In this document: one piece after another, positions 1 through 8,329 of the stretch
How the letters are laid out: each line of letters begins with the position of its first letter
Position numbering within the stretch: position 1 is the stretch's first letter
Origin: Guptibacillus hwajinpoensis
Lineage (GTDB): Bacteria > Bacillota > Bacilli > Bacillales > Guptibacillaceae
DNA length: 64,000 nt
Direction: 5' to 3' (one strand)
Assembly: GCF_029277305.1 (NCBI RefSeq)
Contig: NZ_CP119526.1
Notes under the pieces: model-generated
Told to the model about the DNA's origin: nothing
Databases searched by the model: none
Seen by the model: only the letters and a program-made list of their open reading frames with translations
Position numbers and translations under genes: made by a program

Positions 1-2
1 CT

Positions 3-65
3 TTGTTAAAACAATGGGATCAGGAACACAACCATGGCTTTCCTTCTAACTGGAAAAAAAGATAG
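3..65 (+). CDS. Possible C-terminal end of an upstream gene
   Basis: An open frame enters from the left edge and stops at TAG (63-65). It encodes about 20 residues rich in Trp, His, Asn and Lys, ending in SNWKKR. The composition looks coding, but with so little sequence the frame could be chance. No family can be named. Confidence 0.3.
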   Translation: MLKQWDQEHNHGFPSNWKKR

Positions 66-145
66 TCCATTACATTGTCCTATACACCAATGTTAAAAGC
101 TCAAAATATATAAAGAACTTTAGATAATTTAATGGTGGTGTAAGA

Positions 146-326
146 ATGTCTGAGAACGCAAAGCACGAGGAAGTATTGAATAAGTTACAAGAGTTATTCG
201 CATCAAATAAGGTGGAAGAAGTTGTTTTAAATTTGAATTGGCAACGGTGAAACTCATGAATTTGAGTTTGACCTAACGGATGAAAAGTCAGAAGAAGAGG
301 AAGACAACGAAGACGAAGACGAGTAA
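146..326 (+). pseudogene. Small acidic protein gene interrupted by a frameshift
   Basis: An ATG at 146 follows a purine- and GT-rich stretch (GGTGGTGTAAG). It opens a frame starting MSENAKHEEVLNKLQELFAS and stops after 34 codons at TGA 248-250. From about 234 the next frame continues with a plausible tail (IGNGETHEFEFDLTDE, then a run of Glu/Asp) and stops at 324-326, just before a strong terminator. Joining the two at about 232-239 by one inserted or two missing bases gives one acidic protein of about 60 residues. I infer a frameshifted gene or a sequencing error. The family is not recognised. Confidence 0.5.
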
Positions 327-328
327 GC

Positions 329-373
329 AAAGAAAGAGATAGAACCTGAAAAGGTTCTATCTCTTTCTTTTTG
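329..373. terminator. Bidirectional intrinsic terminator
   Basis: A perfect 19-bp stem (329-347 with 352-370) has a GAAA loop. It is flanked by A and T runs, so it can end transcription on both strands. The stop codon of the minus-strand glycosyltransferase (357-359) lies inside the stem. Confidence 0.9.
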
Positions 374-1682
374 GATAAGTTCTGTCAAAAAGCCATGGTT
401 CAAATTTAATGGGCTTTACCTTTTTTGTTTGAGGCAGTTCCATCTCTTTACTAACATGGATCTCTTCCTCTATTAATGGTTCACTTTGTTCATCTTGGTA
501 CTCAAAATCGTTTGTTTTTTCTTGAGCTAGCTTGCTAAGCTGTTCATATGCTATCATATAAACCTTCTCAAGGCGATCTGCAACGTGAATGAACTGGTGG
601 TTTCGTTCAACAAATTTTCTTCCGGTAATACTGAATTCCATCGCTTTATCTGGATGATTAAAAATGTCGCAAATCGCTGCTGAGAAATTAGCAGGATTGT
701 TGAAATTCTTTAATACAAGACCATTGTGCATATGTGTAACAACTTCAGCGTTTCCACCTCTTTTGGTTGTAATAAGTGGAACTCCGGCAGCCATTGCTTC
801 ATAATGTACCCTTGCTAGAGGCTCTTGCCATTGAGAACTACAAACAAAAACGTCACCTAGTAAATAAGAGTGGGGAATTTCTTCGTGAGGGATATACTTC
901 GTAAACCGTATACGATCTCCAAGCGGCTTTGCTAATTTGTGAAGCATTCGAACATAGTCGTTTAATCGATTGTCACTAAACCATTTACCACCACAAATGA
1001 CGAGGACTGCATCAGGATGCGCTTCCAAGATTTTAGGCAATGCTTGAATCAATAAATGGGGTCCTTTCGTTTGACTAAGTCTGCCGATAAATAAGATAAT
1101 TTTGCTGTGTTTAGATATTCCGTATTTCTCTTTAAGGCGTGAACTAATTCGTTGACCTTCTTTCGTCCACTTCGGCTCAAACTGTGCTAGATCAACTCCA
1201 GAATAGACGACGTGTATTTTATCATTCGCTTCTGGAAAACGATTAATGATCGTTCCCTTAATATATTGACTGACTGTCATGATAGAAGAAACTGCCTCAA
1301 TGGCCTTATGTCCTTCTTCATCAGATAATTTATGCTCAGCGAACATTTCGTTATGAAGGCTGAGTACAAATTGACTTTCTGGAGATGCAGCTTTATATGC
1401 AGGAACCGCTTTTGGACGGTTAAACACGTGAATAACGTCAAATGGTGGCTGTTCAGCAAGTTTTTCAGTCACATGTTGAACGTACTTGTTTCGAGGTGCA
1501 CGAATATACGTCACGTTTTCTCCTTCTTCAACATCTGGAAGTGAAGGGTCGCTGACGGAGAAAATCGTCATCTTATGCTTTTCACTTAGAAATGGCAAAA
1601 CACCATCGATCATCATTTGAATGGCACCCCCTTTAATCGCAGGAGAAGGGAGCTTTTCAGTACAAATAAAAGCGATATTCAA
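357..1682 (-). CDS. ytcC: Family 4 glycosyltransferase, YtcC-like
   Basis: A 441-residue retaining GT4 (GT-B fold) glycosyltransferase. It starts with the usual N-terminal strand MNIAFICTEK. A nucleotide-sugar-binding segment lies near residue 200 (FIGRLSQTKG), and the EX7E-type motif is near residue 288 (EPLARVHYEAMAAG). A charged tail of about 60 residues follows. Translation starts at TTG, overlapping the TGA of the preceding gene, with GGAGGG upstream, so it is the last gene of a three-gene operon. The order matches B. subtilis ytdA-ytcABC, which is linked to spore crust polysaccharide. The acceptor sugar is unknown. Confidence 0.8.
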   Translation of the reverse strand: MNIAFICTEKLPSPAIKGGAIQMMIDGVLPFLSEKHKMTIFSVSDPSLPDVEEGENVTYIRAPRNKYVQHVTEKLAEQPPFDVIHVFNRPKAVPAYKAASPESQFVLSLHNEMFAEHKLSDEEGHKAIEAVSSIMTVSQYIKGTIINRFPEANDKIHVVYSGVDLAQFEPKWTKEGQRISSRLKEKYGISKHSKIILFIGRLSQTKGPHLLIQALPKILEAHPDAVLVICGGKWFSDNRLNDYVRMLHKLAKPLGDRIRFTKYIPHEEIPHSYLLGDVFVCSSQWQEPLARVHYEAMAAGVPLITTKRGGNAEVVTHMHNGLVLKNFNNPANFSAAICDIFNHPDKAMEFSITGRKFVERNHQFIHVADRLEKVYMIAYEQLSKLAQEKTNDFEYQDEQSEPLIEEEIHVSKEMELPQTKKVKPIKFEPWLFDRTYPKRKR

Positions 1683-2635
1683 CTGTTACCCTCCTCTCGT
1701 TTATATTGTTTTTCTAAATCTTCAATTTCATGTTTCAATCCTTCTTTTAAAGAGACGGTTGGTTCATAGTTTAATAACTTTTCAGCTTTCGATATGTTTG
1801 CCCAAGTTTGTACCGGTTCCCCCTTTGCTTTTTCGACAAATGTTATTTTCGCTTTCTTATGAAGTAATTGTTCAAGAAGGGTAATAACGTCAAGAACAGA
1901 TGCTCGTTCTTTCCCTCCAATATTAATGGTTTCTCCTATGACATGATCTGCAGTAGCTACAGAAGCGGTAGCTTTGACACAATCTTTCACATAAGTGAAG
2001 TCTCTTGTTTGTTTGCCATCTCCATAAACGATAAGAGGCTCATCTAGCAAGAGCTGCTTAATAAACCGATGAAACGCCATGTCTGGCCGTTGTCTTGGAC
2101 CGTATACTGTGAAATAGCGCAAAACGACAACCGGAACATCGAAGTAGTGGTGATATACCCTGCAAAGTTGCTCTCCTGTTAACTTTGTAATGCCATATGG
2201 CGATAGAGGGATAGGCATCATATCTTCAGATACTTTTCCTGTTTTTTCACCGTAAACTGAAGAAGTAGATATATAGATGAATTTATCAATAGGAAGCCTT
2301 CTGCACGCCTCTAAGAGCTTCTGTGTCACTAGACCGTTATGCAAGAGGTAGGTTTCAAATTCGTCTCCCCAGCTCGACCTGACGCCAGGAATACCAGCTA
2401 GGTGGTAGATGACTTGAATATCATTCAGAAGAGGAAGAAAGTCATCACTCAAAAGATCGAGATCATAGAATTGAAACCGTTTGTGTTGTAGAAGGTTTTC
2501 TATATTTCTAAATTTATGAGGCTCGTTAGCAACACCCTGATCAATTCCGATCACATTCACATCAGATTGAGCAAGAAGCTCTTCTCCGAGGTGAGAGCCG
2601 ATAAAGCCCGCTATCCCTGTTATGAGAATATTCAT
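1679..2635 (-). CDS. ytcB: NAD-dependent nucleotide-sugar epimerase, YtcB-like
   Basis: A 318-residue extended short-chain dehydrogenase. The N-terminal Rossmann motif GIAGFIGSHLGEEL binds NAD. A serine motif (STSSVYG, near 125) and the catalytic YxxxK (YGITK, near 148) are present. The pattern fits UDP-glucose/UDP-glucuronate 4-epimerases. The gene overlaps both neighbours by 4 bases (ATGA-type junctions), which indicates translational coupling. Lying next to a UDP-glucose dehydrogenase, it may epimerise UDP-glucuronate, but the substrate is inferred from context only. Confidence 0.8.
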   Translation of the reverse strand: MNILITGIAGFIGSHLGEELLAQSDVNVIGIDQGVANEPHKFRNIENLLQHKRFQFYDLDLLSDDFLPLLNDIQVIYHLAGIPGVRSSWGDEFETYLLHNGLVTQKLLEACRRLPIDKFIYISTSSVYGEKTGKVSEDMMPIPLSPYGITKLTGEQLCRVYHHYFDVPVVVLRYFTVYGPRQRPDMAFHRFIKQLLLDEPLIVYGDGKQTRDFTYVKDCVKATASVATADHVIGETINIGGKERASVLDVITLLEQLLHKKAKITFVEKAKGEPVQTWANISKAEKLLNYEPTVSLKEGLKHEIEDLEKQYKREEGNS

Positions 2636-3912
2636 GGTCGACCAACTCCAACATAGTTCAGTCCAGCGGCAATAACCTCATTGCGATCTAAACAATTACG
2701 GCCATCAAGTATTGTGTTTCCTATCATTGCTCTTTTAACTTTTAACCAATCTGGTGATTTAAATTGTTGCCAGTCCGTTGCTACGATTAAAGCATGCGAA
2801 TATTTGGCCGCCTGGTACATATCTGGGGCAAAATCGATCGGAATACGAATTGTTTGAACTTTTGGATCATACGTAACCACACTACAGCCCCTTTTAAGTA
2901 GCTTCTCACAGAGTTTGACTGACTGTGATTCTCGAGTATCATCCGTATTAGGTTTAAACGTGAGTCCCCATACGGTAATCTGCTTTCCTTTTAATCCATG
3001 TATTTCTTTATCAAGTTTATTAATATAATAATCTACCTGATCTTCATTTACTTTTTTGACAGCACGTAATATATCTGTCTTAATTCGTCTTTTTCTGGCA
3101 GCATAGCCGAGTGCATCTAGATCCTTTGGAAAACAAGAGCCACCGTAGCCGAGGCCAGATTGCAAGAAGTGAGGTCCTATGCGCGGATCCATCCCAATCG
3201 AAGTTGATATTTCATTGACATCCACACCATATTGATCGCAAATTCGTGAAAACTCATTAATAAATGAGATTTTTGTAGCAAGGAATGCATTTGACGCATA
3301 TTTCATCAGTTCTGCACCCGTTAAGCTGGTTTCGATATAAGGGGCATTTAGTTTCTCGTATATCTTTTTGACGGTTTCGATTGCAGAAGGTGAACTTGAA
3401 CCGATGACAATTTTATCTGGATGAAAGGAGTCATAAACGGCTGATCCTTCTCTTAGAAATTCAGGATTTGAAACAATGTCAAATAAGGTTGCATCAACAC
3501 CTGATTTGATCAAGTACTGATGAAGCCATTCATTTGTGCTTGGGGGCACAGTGCTTTTGATGATGATCAGTTTATGAGAACTGATATTTCTTGAAATCTG
3601 CTCAAACACACTTTTTAATGCCGTAAGCTTCGTATCACCATTTGGTTTCGAAGGCGTACCAACTGCAATTAAAAGAATAGGTGCGTTTAGAAAACACGCT
3701 TCACGATCATCAGAGAAGATTAATTTTCCATTCTGTTGATTCTTCCTTAACAACTCTTCTAATCCAGGTTCATGAATCGGAGACTTTCCCTCATTTAACA
3801 GTTTGATTTTTGAAATATCCTTATCAATACAGTGAATGCTGTGACCAAGTTCTGCAAGCAACGCTGCGGTTGTAAGTCCTACATAACCTGCTCCAACTAT
3901 ACATATATCCAT
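2632..3912 (-). CDS. ytcA: UDP-glucose 6-dehydrogenase, YtcA-like
   Basis: About 426 residues. It oxidises UDP-glucose to UDP-glucuronate with NAD. The N-terminal motif GAGYVGLTTAALLAELGH, the VGTPS loop and the catalytic cysteine in GYGGSCFPKDLDALG are all visible, followed by the C-terminal UDP-binding domain. An in-frame extension reaches 4041, but it encodes an unrelated hydrophobic stretch. I choose ATG at 3912 because GGAGGG lies 9 bases upstream and the Rossmann strand begins directly after it. It is the first gene of the ytcABC-like operon and is divergent from the pyrophosphorylase that would supply its substrate. Confidence 0.88.
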   Translation of the reverse strand: MDICIVGAGYVGLTTAALLAELGHSIHCIDKDISKIKLLNEGKSPIHEPGLEELLRKNQQNGKLIFSDDREACFLNAPILLIAVGTPSKPNGDTKLTALKSVFEQISRNISSHKLIIIKSTVPPSTNEWLHQYLIKSGVDATLFDIVSNPEFLREGSAVYDSFHPDKIVIGSSSPSAIETVKKIYEKLNAPYIETSLTGAELMKYASNAFLATKISFINEFSRICDQYGVDVNEISTSIGMDPRIGPHFLQSGLGYGGSCFPKDLDALGYAARKRRIKTDILRAVKKVNEDQVDYYINKLDKEIHGLKGKQITVWGLTFKPNTDDTRESQSVKLCEKLLKRGCSVVTYDPKVQTIRIPIDFAPDMYQAAKYSHALIVATDWQQFKSPDWLKVKRAMIGNTILDGRNCLDRNEVIAAGLNYVGVGRP

Positions 3913-4129
3913 TCCAGTCTTCCCTCCAATTGCAGACGCTCCGTTAACAATATCTCTATATCGTATTAGGCGTAGAGTGGTTGGTGTAGTGAAAAGCCAT
4001 AAGAGGGCGATAAATAGGCATTGATACCATAATAAGGCCAATGATTATGCCTGTTTTTCATTAGACAACTTTCTGAGGTTTTCCGAAGTGAATACGTTAT
4101 TGAAATAGCCAATTGGAAGGAGCGGACTT

Positions 4130-4933
4130 ATGATCAAAAAAGCAGTAATTCCAGCAGCTGGTTATGGAACGCGGAGCTTACCTATTACAAAAGTAATTCC
4201 TAAAGAAATGTTTCCAATCGGAGGTCGTCCAGCTATCCATTATGTAGTAGAAGAAGCAGTCGAATCTGGGATCGAGGAGATTCTCATTATCATCTCAAGA
4301 ACAAAAAACTTAATAATGGATTATTTCGATCATTCCCTTGAATTAGAGGCGTTTTTGGAGCGCGCAAACAAAACGCATTTGCTTGAGAAAACAAAGCTTC
4401 CTAATGTGCATATCCAGTATGTTCGTCAGTCACATGCGAAAGGACTTGGAGACGCCATCTCACTTGCTAAGCCTTTCACAGGAAAGGAACCATTTGCAGT
4501 CATGCTACCTGATGATCTGTTCATTCCTCATCAAAAACCGGCACTGCAGGAATTAATCGATGTTTATAACAGTCATAAAACGAATGTACTAGCTGTCAAA
4601 GAAGTAGAGTCAAAGCTATTGAAAGATTATGGAGTCATTGATGCACAGTTACGGTCGAAAGGGTTGTATGAAATAAAAAATATTGTCGAAAAGCCAACAT
4701 CATCTCCACCTTCAAAGCTTGCTGTCACCGGTCGATACGTTTTTACAAGTAAGATCTATGAAGCATTAAACCAACTTACACCTGGTTCAGGAGGAGAACT
4801 TCAGCTAACTGATGCTATTAAAGCATTGCTGTCTGAAGAAAACTATTTTGCAGTAGAGAGTTCCGCTGCTAGGTTTGATGTAGGAAAGGAAGAAGAGTAT
4901 TTACGCTTGTGTGGGTTGTTGAAAGAAAGGTAA
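4130..4933 (+). CDS. ytdA: UTP-glucose-1-phosphate uridylyltransferase, YtdA-like
   Basis: A 267-residue GalU/YngB/YtdA-family nucleotidyltransferase that makes UDP-glucose from UTP and glucose-1-phosphate. The nucleotide-binding signature lies near residue 13 (GTRSLPITKVIPKEMFPIG). The metal-binding DD is near 127 (LPDDLF), and the sugar-site motif IVEKP is near 182. ATG 4130 has GGAAGGAG at 4115-4122. The adjacency to ytcABC matches B. subtilis. It is probably a dedicated spore-glycan enzyme rather than the housekeeping GalU, by synteny. Confidence 0.87.
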   Translation: MIKKAVIPAAGYGTRSLPITKVIPKEMFPIGGRPAIHYVVEEAVESGIEEILIIISRTKNLIMDYFDHSLELEAFLERANKTHLLEKTKLPNVHIQYVRQSHAKGLGDAISLAKPFTGKEPFAVMLPDDLFIPHQKPALQELIDVYNSHKTNVLAVKEVESKLLKDYGVIDAQLRSKGLYEIKNIVEKPTSSPPSKLAVTGRYVFTSKIYEALNQLTPGSGGELQLTDAIKALLSEENYFAVESSAARFDVGKEEEYLRLCGLLKER

Positions 4934-4961
4934 TAAAAAAAGGTTGCGTTAGGCAACCTTT
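4931..4961 (-). terminator. Terminator of the CotY-like gene
   Basis: The 9-bp stem AAAGGTTGC (4939-4947) pairs with 4953-4961. Read on the minus strand it is followed by a run of seven T, so it mainly ends the gene at 4980-5327. It may also halt the converging ytdA transcript. Confidence 0.75.
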
Positions 4962-4979
4962 AAACTGTTCATTGTCGTA

Positions 4980-5327
4980 CTATTGTGGCACTGGAGAAAT
5001 GGCACATAAACAGCGACAATCGTAAGTGATGATTCCAGTTCTTGTTGACGAAGGGTTAGTATAATCATTGTAGGTAAATTTAGCACAGCATGTTTTAGGG
5101 CAAAAATTCATTAAAGTAAATTCTGTAGGCGTTCTTGAGCTATTGAAAAGGTCAATGAAATCTGTTGTACCTTTCATTTGAAGATAAAATGTTTGATTCC
5201 CATTCATCATATTACAGTCCCAACCGTTTGCAGCTTTGTCTAAAATTTGACAGACGCACCCCTCACATTTCGAATGGTGTTTTGGTCTTTTTGGTGAACA
5301 GTCTGAATCATGAAATAAACTTCCCAT
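4980..5327 (-). CDS. Cysteine-rich spore coat/crust protein, CotY/CotZ-like
   Basis: A 115-residue protein with about ten cysteines in pairs. Near the N-terminus it has CEGCVCQILDKA and at the C-terminus DCRCLCAISPVP. These resemble the ENCVC... and GCFCAIQCL... ends of B. subtilis CotY/CotZ and Bacillus ExsY, although the middle has diverged and is shorter. Such proteins form disulfide-linked lattices of the outermost spore layer. The gene is monocistronic, with a purine-rich ribosome site (AAGGAGGAAAT) upstream and its own terminator. Assignment is by motif memory and context only. Confidence 0.6.
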   Translation of the reverse strand: MGSLFHDSDCSPKRPKHHSKCEGCVCQILDKAANGWDCNMMNGNQTFYLQMKGTTDFIDLFNSSRTPTEFTLMNFCPKTCCAKFTYNDYTNPSSTRTGIITYDCRCLCAISPVPQ

Positions 5328-5513
5328 AATTTCTATTTCCTCCTTCTACATAAAGTCCACCTGATCATTTTTTTCAGGTTTACTATAATGTATTGTAAAT
5401 TGGTGTAAGGTGTATGAGTCATTACACCATCTTTCCTAAAATGGTTAATTAACCCAAATGTGTTATAAAAGACTATTTTTATATAAAAAATTCAAATTAT
5501 GGTAATTGTCCAA

Positions 5514-5541
5514 ACCAGTGGATATGCAACTACATACTATT
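5514..5541 (+). promoter_or_regulatory. Candidate SigmaK-type promoter
   Basis: The -35 core AC (5514-5515) is 17 bases from CATACTATT (5533-5541), one mismatch from the SigmaK -10 pattern CATAnnnTA. It lies 50 bases before the small gene at 5592. No motif scan was possible. Confidence 0.35.
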
Positions 5542-5591
5542 TAAAGAGCGGGTTGCAAAAAACCTAGCCTGTAATAGAAAGGAGATATGAA

Positions 5592-5816
5592 ATGCTTAAA
5601 ATGCGTGCTGCATTAGTAGGTATGATGCACTCTAAAACCGTTCTTTCTTCGGTTTATATCCTAAACACACAAAATGGAGAAGGAGAACCTGATCTAATAG
5701 GTGTAACAGTAGGACAAGTCGGAGCAGATTTTGTTGTATTTAATCAAGTGGGAAGCTCCGCTGGAAATCTAACTTGTATGGTACCAATAAGTAAAATTAA
5801 TGCAATTGAATACTAA
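5592..5816 (+). CDS. Small DUF2642-like (spore coat type) protein
   Basis: A 74-residue protein, probably all beta. Its second half (LIGVTVGQVGADFVVF followed by MVPISKINAIEY) resembles the DUF2642 repeat of spore coat proteins such as CotB, where a short strand set ends in a 'VPIxxI' segment. A strong ribosome site (GAAAGGAGATATGAA) precedes ATG 5592. It sits between a CotY-like gene and a CgeB-like glycosyltransferase gene and has its own terminator. A spore-surface role is likely by context; the function is unknown. Confidence 0.6.
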   Translation: MLKMRAALVGMMHSKTVLSSVYILNTQNGEGEPDLIGVTVGQVGADFVVFNQVGSSAGNLTCMVPISKINAIEY

Positions 5817-5827
5817 AATTTAGTATA

Positions 5828-5858
5828 GAGGGTTCCCTTGGTGGAACCTTCAATTTTT
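5828..5858 (+). terminator. Intrinsic terminator after the DUF2642-like gene
   Basis: A 9-bp stem (5828-5836 with 5843-5851, one G-U pair) has a CTTGGT loop and a tail of AATTTTTT. It decides the start of the next gene, because an in-frame TTG at 5838 would lie in the terminator loop. Confidence 0.85.
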
Positions 5859-5891
5859 TATCGTAAACTCTTTTTTGAGGACGTGGATAAT

Positions 5892-6824
5892 GTGAAGGAA
5901 AATAAGCTTACACTTTTATTCATAACCAAGAATTTAAGCAATTTTCTAGAAAAAAGCAGTCACAATCTAGAATTAGAGCTTCGTAAACATACAAATCTAT
6001 TCGTCTGGCGTGAGCATAGTAACATTCAGCACATTCTTACAAACCTACCAACTCAGCCAGACTTCATCCTATTAAATGATTATCATCCTACTTACTGTCC
6101 CTTTATAAGAGGGCTCGATACAACCAACATTCCAATCGGTGTGATGATGCATGATCTGCATTATAAGAAATCAAGCAGAAAGCGAATGATCGAAAAGGGG
6201 AATGTCTCTCTTATTTTTACGCATTATCGGGATGCTTTTCTCAAGTGGTATCCAGAATTCACTGATCGAATGGTCTGGTTTCCTCATCATGTTCAGACAG
6301 ACGTATTTAAAGATTATCGTAGTTCGAGAAACATAAATTGGTTAATGACGGGGAAAATCATTCCTGATCTTTATCCATTACGAACTGAGATATTACGTCA
6401 GATGAAAGGGATGAAAGGATTTACGTATCATACTCATCCAGGATACCGAAACGTGAGTCACAATGAGCTTGTTGGTGAAAGGTATGCGAAAGAACTGAAC
6501 CGAGCAAAAATGTGTCTTACTTGTGATTCCATTCATCACTTTCCTTTGTTAAAGTACTTTGAAACGTTAGCCTGCAACACATTACTCCTTGCTCCAGCAT
6601 CAAACGAACTAACTGACCTCGGATTTATTGACGGAGAAACCTTCGTGGCAATCGATGAATCAAATTTTATCGCAAAAGCAAACGAATACTTACACGATGA
6701 AAAGACGAGAGTTTCCATCGCTAGAAAAGGATATGAAATGGTGCACAGCAAACACTCTACAGTGACAAGAACAAAAGAACTAATCCAACATATTAAGGAT
6801 CATGTTAAAAAGGGAAAGAAGTAG
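5892..6824 (+). CDS. CgeB/YkvP-like glycosyltransferase
   Basis: About 310 residues. The C-terminal half matches the Glyco_trans_1_2 type domain shared with CgeB and YkvP (HHFPLLKYFETLACNTLLLAPA, then EL.DLGF.DGE.F). The N-terminal half is a GT-B-like domain. B. subtilis CgeB acts in glycosylating the spore crust. The frame is open from TTG 5838, but that codon is inside a terminator hairpin. I prefer GTG 5892, which has TGAGG 11 bases upstream and gives the start VKENKLTLLFITKN. The gene is followed by a copy of repeat family A. Confidence 0.75.
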   Translation: MKENKLTLLFITKNLSNFLEKSSHNLELELRKHTNLFVWREHSNIQHILTNLPTQPDFILLNDYHPTYCPFIRGLDTTNIPIGVMMHDLHYKKSSRKRMIEKGNVSLIFTHYRDAFLKWYPEFTDRMVWFPHHVQTDVFKDYRSSRNINWLMTGKIIPDLYPLRTEILRQMKGMKGFTYHTHPGYRNVSHNELVGERYAKELNRAKMCLTCDSIHHFPLLKYFETLACNTLLLAPASNELTDLGFIDGETFVAIDESNFIAKANEYLHDEKTRVSIARKGYEMVHSKHSTVTRTKELIQHIKDHVKKGKK

Positions 6825-6861
6825 GCCCTTTGCCCTTTTCATTGATTTTGAAATAATTTTA

Positions 6862-6974
6862 TAAAAAACTACACTTCGCTAATTGGAGCGGAAGGATGCT
6901 CACTGCCCGTCCCGCGGAAAGCGGGTAGGAGCGGAAATTAACCTGCTATAGCAACAATGTCTACTAAAAGAGCC
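6862..6974. repeat. Repeat family A, copy 1
   Basis: The core CGCTAATTGGAGCGGAAGGA is followed by a GC-rich CGCCCGCCCCGCGGAAAGCG-like palindrome and GGAGCGGAAATTAAC. The copy ends in AGCAACAATGTCTACTAAAAGAGCC. The other end is degraded. The same unit occurs at seven more places in the window. Confidence 0.8.
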
Positions 6975-7237
6975 AAGAAGTAAGAAACACCAGTGCTTAC
7001 AAAGGTACTGGTGTTTTATTTTATCTATGCACTAAGGAAAAATCTTTAAAAACAACCTACTTCCTTTTCTAGTACAGATTACAAGGTTATTGAAGAAATG
7101 CCATTCAAATGAACTCTAACCAAATTAGGGTGATTAACACTTTCTTACATATCTAGTGAGTTGTCCATGTCCTCCTTCCAATCTATGACATACCATACAA
7201 TATGTCGTTTTGAATCGTAAACAGAAAGGGGAGGACT
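6975..7237. other. Intergenic region before the deoxyaminosugar operon
   Basis: The stretch begins with a short hairpin, a possible terminator (ACCAGTGCTTACAAAGGTACTGGTG followed by TTTTATTTT, 6990-7022). Near 7187-7206 is an interrupted palindrome, GACATA-N8-TATGTC. Its centre contains CATACAATA (7194-7202), which fits a sporulation -10 (CATAnnnTA) but has no matching -35. No gene is visible. Confidence 0.45.
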
Positions 7238-8329
7238 ATGAAAATCGTAACAGTACTTGGAACAAGACCGGAAATCATCCGTTTAAGTTTAATTATCAAG
7301 AAGCTCGATCACCTTGCGGATCGTCATATTCTTATTCATACCGGTCAAAATTTCACGAACACGCTTAGCGATGTTTTCTTCGAAGAGCTTGGAATTCGTA
7401 CACCAGATTATATGCTTCATAAGAAGAAGCAAACGCTCGGTGAACAACTAGCTACGATGTATTCAGAGTTAGAGCAGATCTTTCTTAAAGAAAAACCCGA
7501 TAAAGTGCTTGTGCTTGGTGATACGAACAGCGCCCTAAGCGCCATTCTAGCTGAGCGAATGGGTATTCCAGTCGTTCACATGGAGGCAGGGAATCGATGC
7601 TATGACTGGACAGTCCCGGAAGAGAAAAACAGGAGAGTGATCGACGCCATTTCAACGTTCAATCTTCCATATACACCACAGAGTAAGGAGAACCTCTTAA
7701 GAGAAGGAGTAGCAACAAATCGAGTCTATGTTTCAGGAAATCCAATTTATGAAGTACTTCATCATTATCAACAGAAGATTTCTGAAAGGACGATCTTAAC
7801 TAAACTCAACTTATCGAAGCAAGATTACTTCTTGGTAACGGCTCATAGAGCTGAGAATGTCGATAATTCAAACCATCTATCTGAGATTCTAAAAGGGCTA
7901 AATTTATTAGCTAAAACGCATGCAAAGAGAATCATTTGCAGCATTCACCCAAGAACAAGCTCAAGGCTAATAGATCGCACACTTCATATGGAACCACTAG
8001 TAGAGTTCCATGAACCGTTTGGCTTTTTTGATTTTGTTCATCTTGAACAAAACGCGGCTTGTGTCATAACAGATAGTGGTACTGTCCAGGAAGAATGCTG
8101 TTTGTTCAGAGTACCAACCGTAACGATACGCAAAACCACTGAAAGACCTGAAACCATCGCATGTGGGAGCAATATCGTATCTGGTCTGAATGCTACTAAT
8201 ATCGTTCGATCCGTTAATGTCATGATCAAGCAATCCACAGATTGGCGCTTTCCAGAAGGCTATACCGATGAGGATGTATCAGATAAAGTTGTGAAATTTA
8301 TATTAGGAGGGTTAACTATTGTTCCATAA
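7238..8329 (+). CDS. UDP-N-acetylglucosamine 2-epimerase family (FnlC/CapG or WbvD type)
   Basis: A 363-residue non-hydrolysing UDP-HexNAc 2-epimerase. It starts KIVTVLGTRPEIIRLSLIIK, the family signature. An HxGQ segment (HTGQNFTN), the active-site region HMEAGNRCYDWTVPEE, and the C-terminal TDSGTVQEEC nucleotide-binding loop are present. GGGGAGG precedes ATG 7238. Overlap with a CapE-type dehydratase and an RmlD-type reductase indicates that it epimerises a 6-deoxy-hexosamine nucleotide (UDP-L-PneNAc or UDP-L-RhaNAc) rather than plain UDP-GlcNAc. That substrate is inferred from gene context. Confidence 0.85.
   Translation: MKIVTVLGTRPEIIRLSLIIKKLDHLADRHILIHTGQNFTNTLSDVFFEELGIRTPDYMLHKKKQTLGEQLATMYSELEQIFLKEKPDKVLVLGDTNSALSAILAERMGIPVVHMEAGNRCYDWTVPEEKNRRVIDAISTFNLPYTPQSKENLLREGVATNRVYVSGNPIYEVLHHYQQKISERTILTKLNLSKQDYFLVTAHRAENVDNSNHLSEILKGLNLLAKTHAKRIICSIHPRTSSRLIDRTLHMEPLVEFHEPFGFFDFVHLEQNAACVITDSGTVQEECCLFRVPTVTIRKTTERPETIACGSNIVSGLNATNIVRSVNVMIKQSTDWRFPEGYTDEDVSDKVVKFILGGLTIVP

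Noticed and set aside
3913..4041. 43-residue N-terminal extension of the UDP-glucose dehydrogenase
   Set aside because: No ribosome site, unlike family members, and the standard Rossmann start is at 3912 with GGAGGG.
5340..5430. Inverted repeats in the region before the CotY-like gene (ACCTGA...TCAGGT, GGTGTAA...TTACACC)
   Set aside because: Short (6-7 bp) and not placed relative to a clear promoter; not enough to call an operator.
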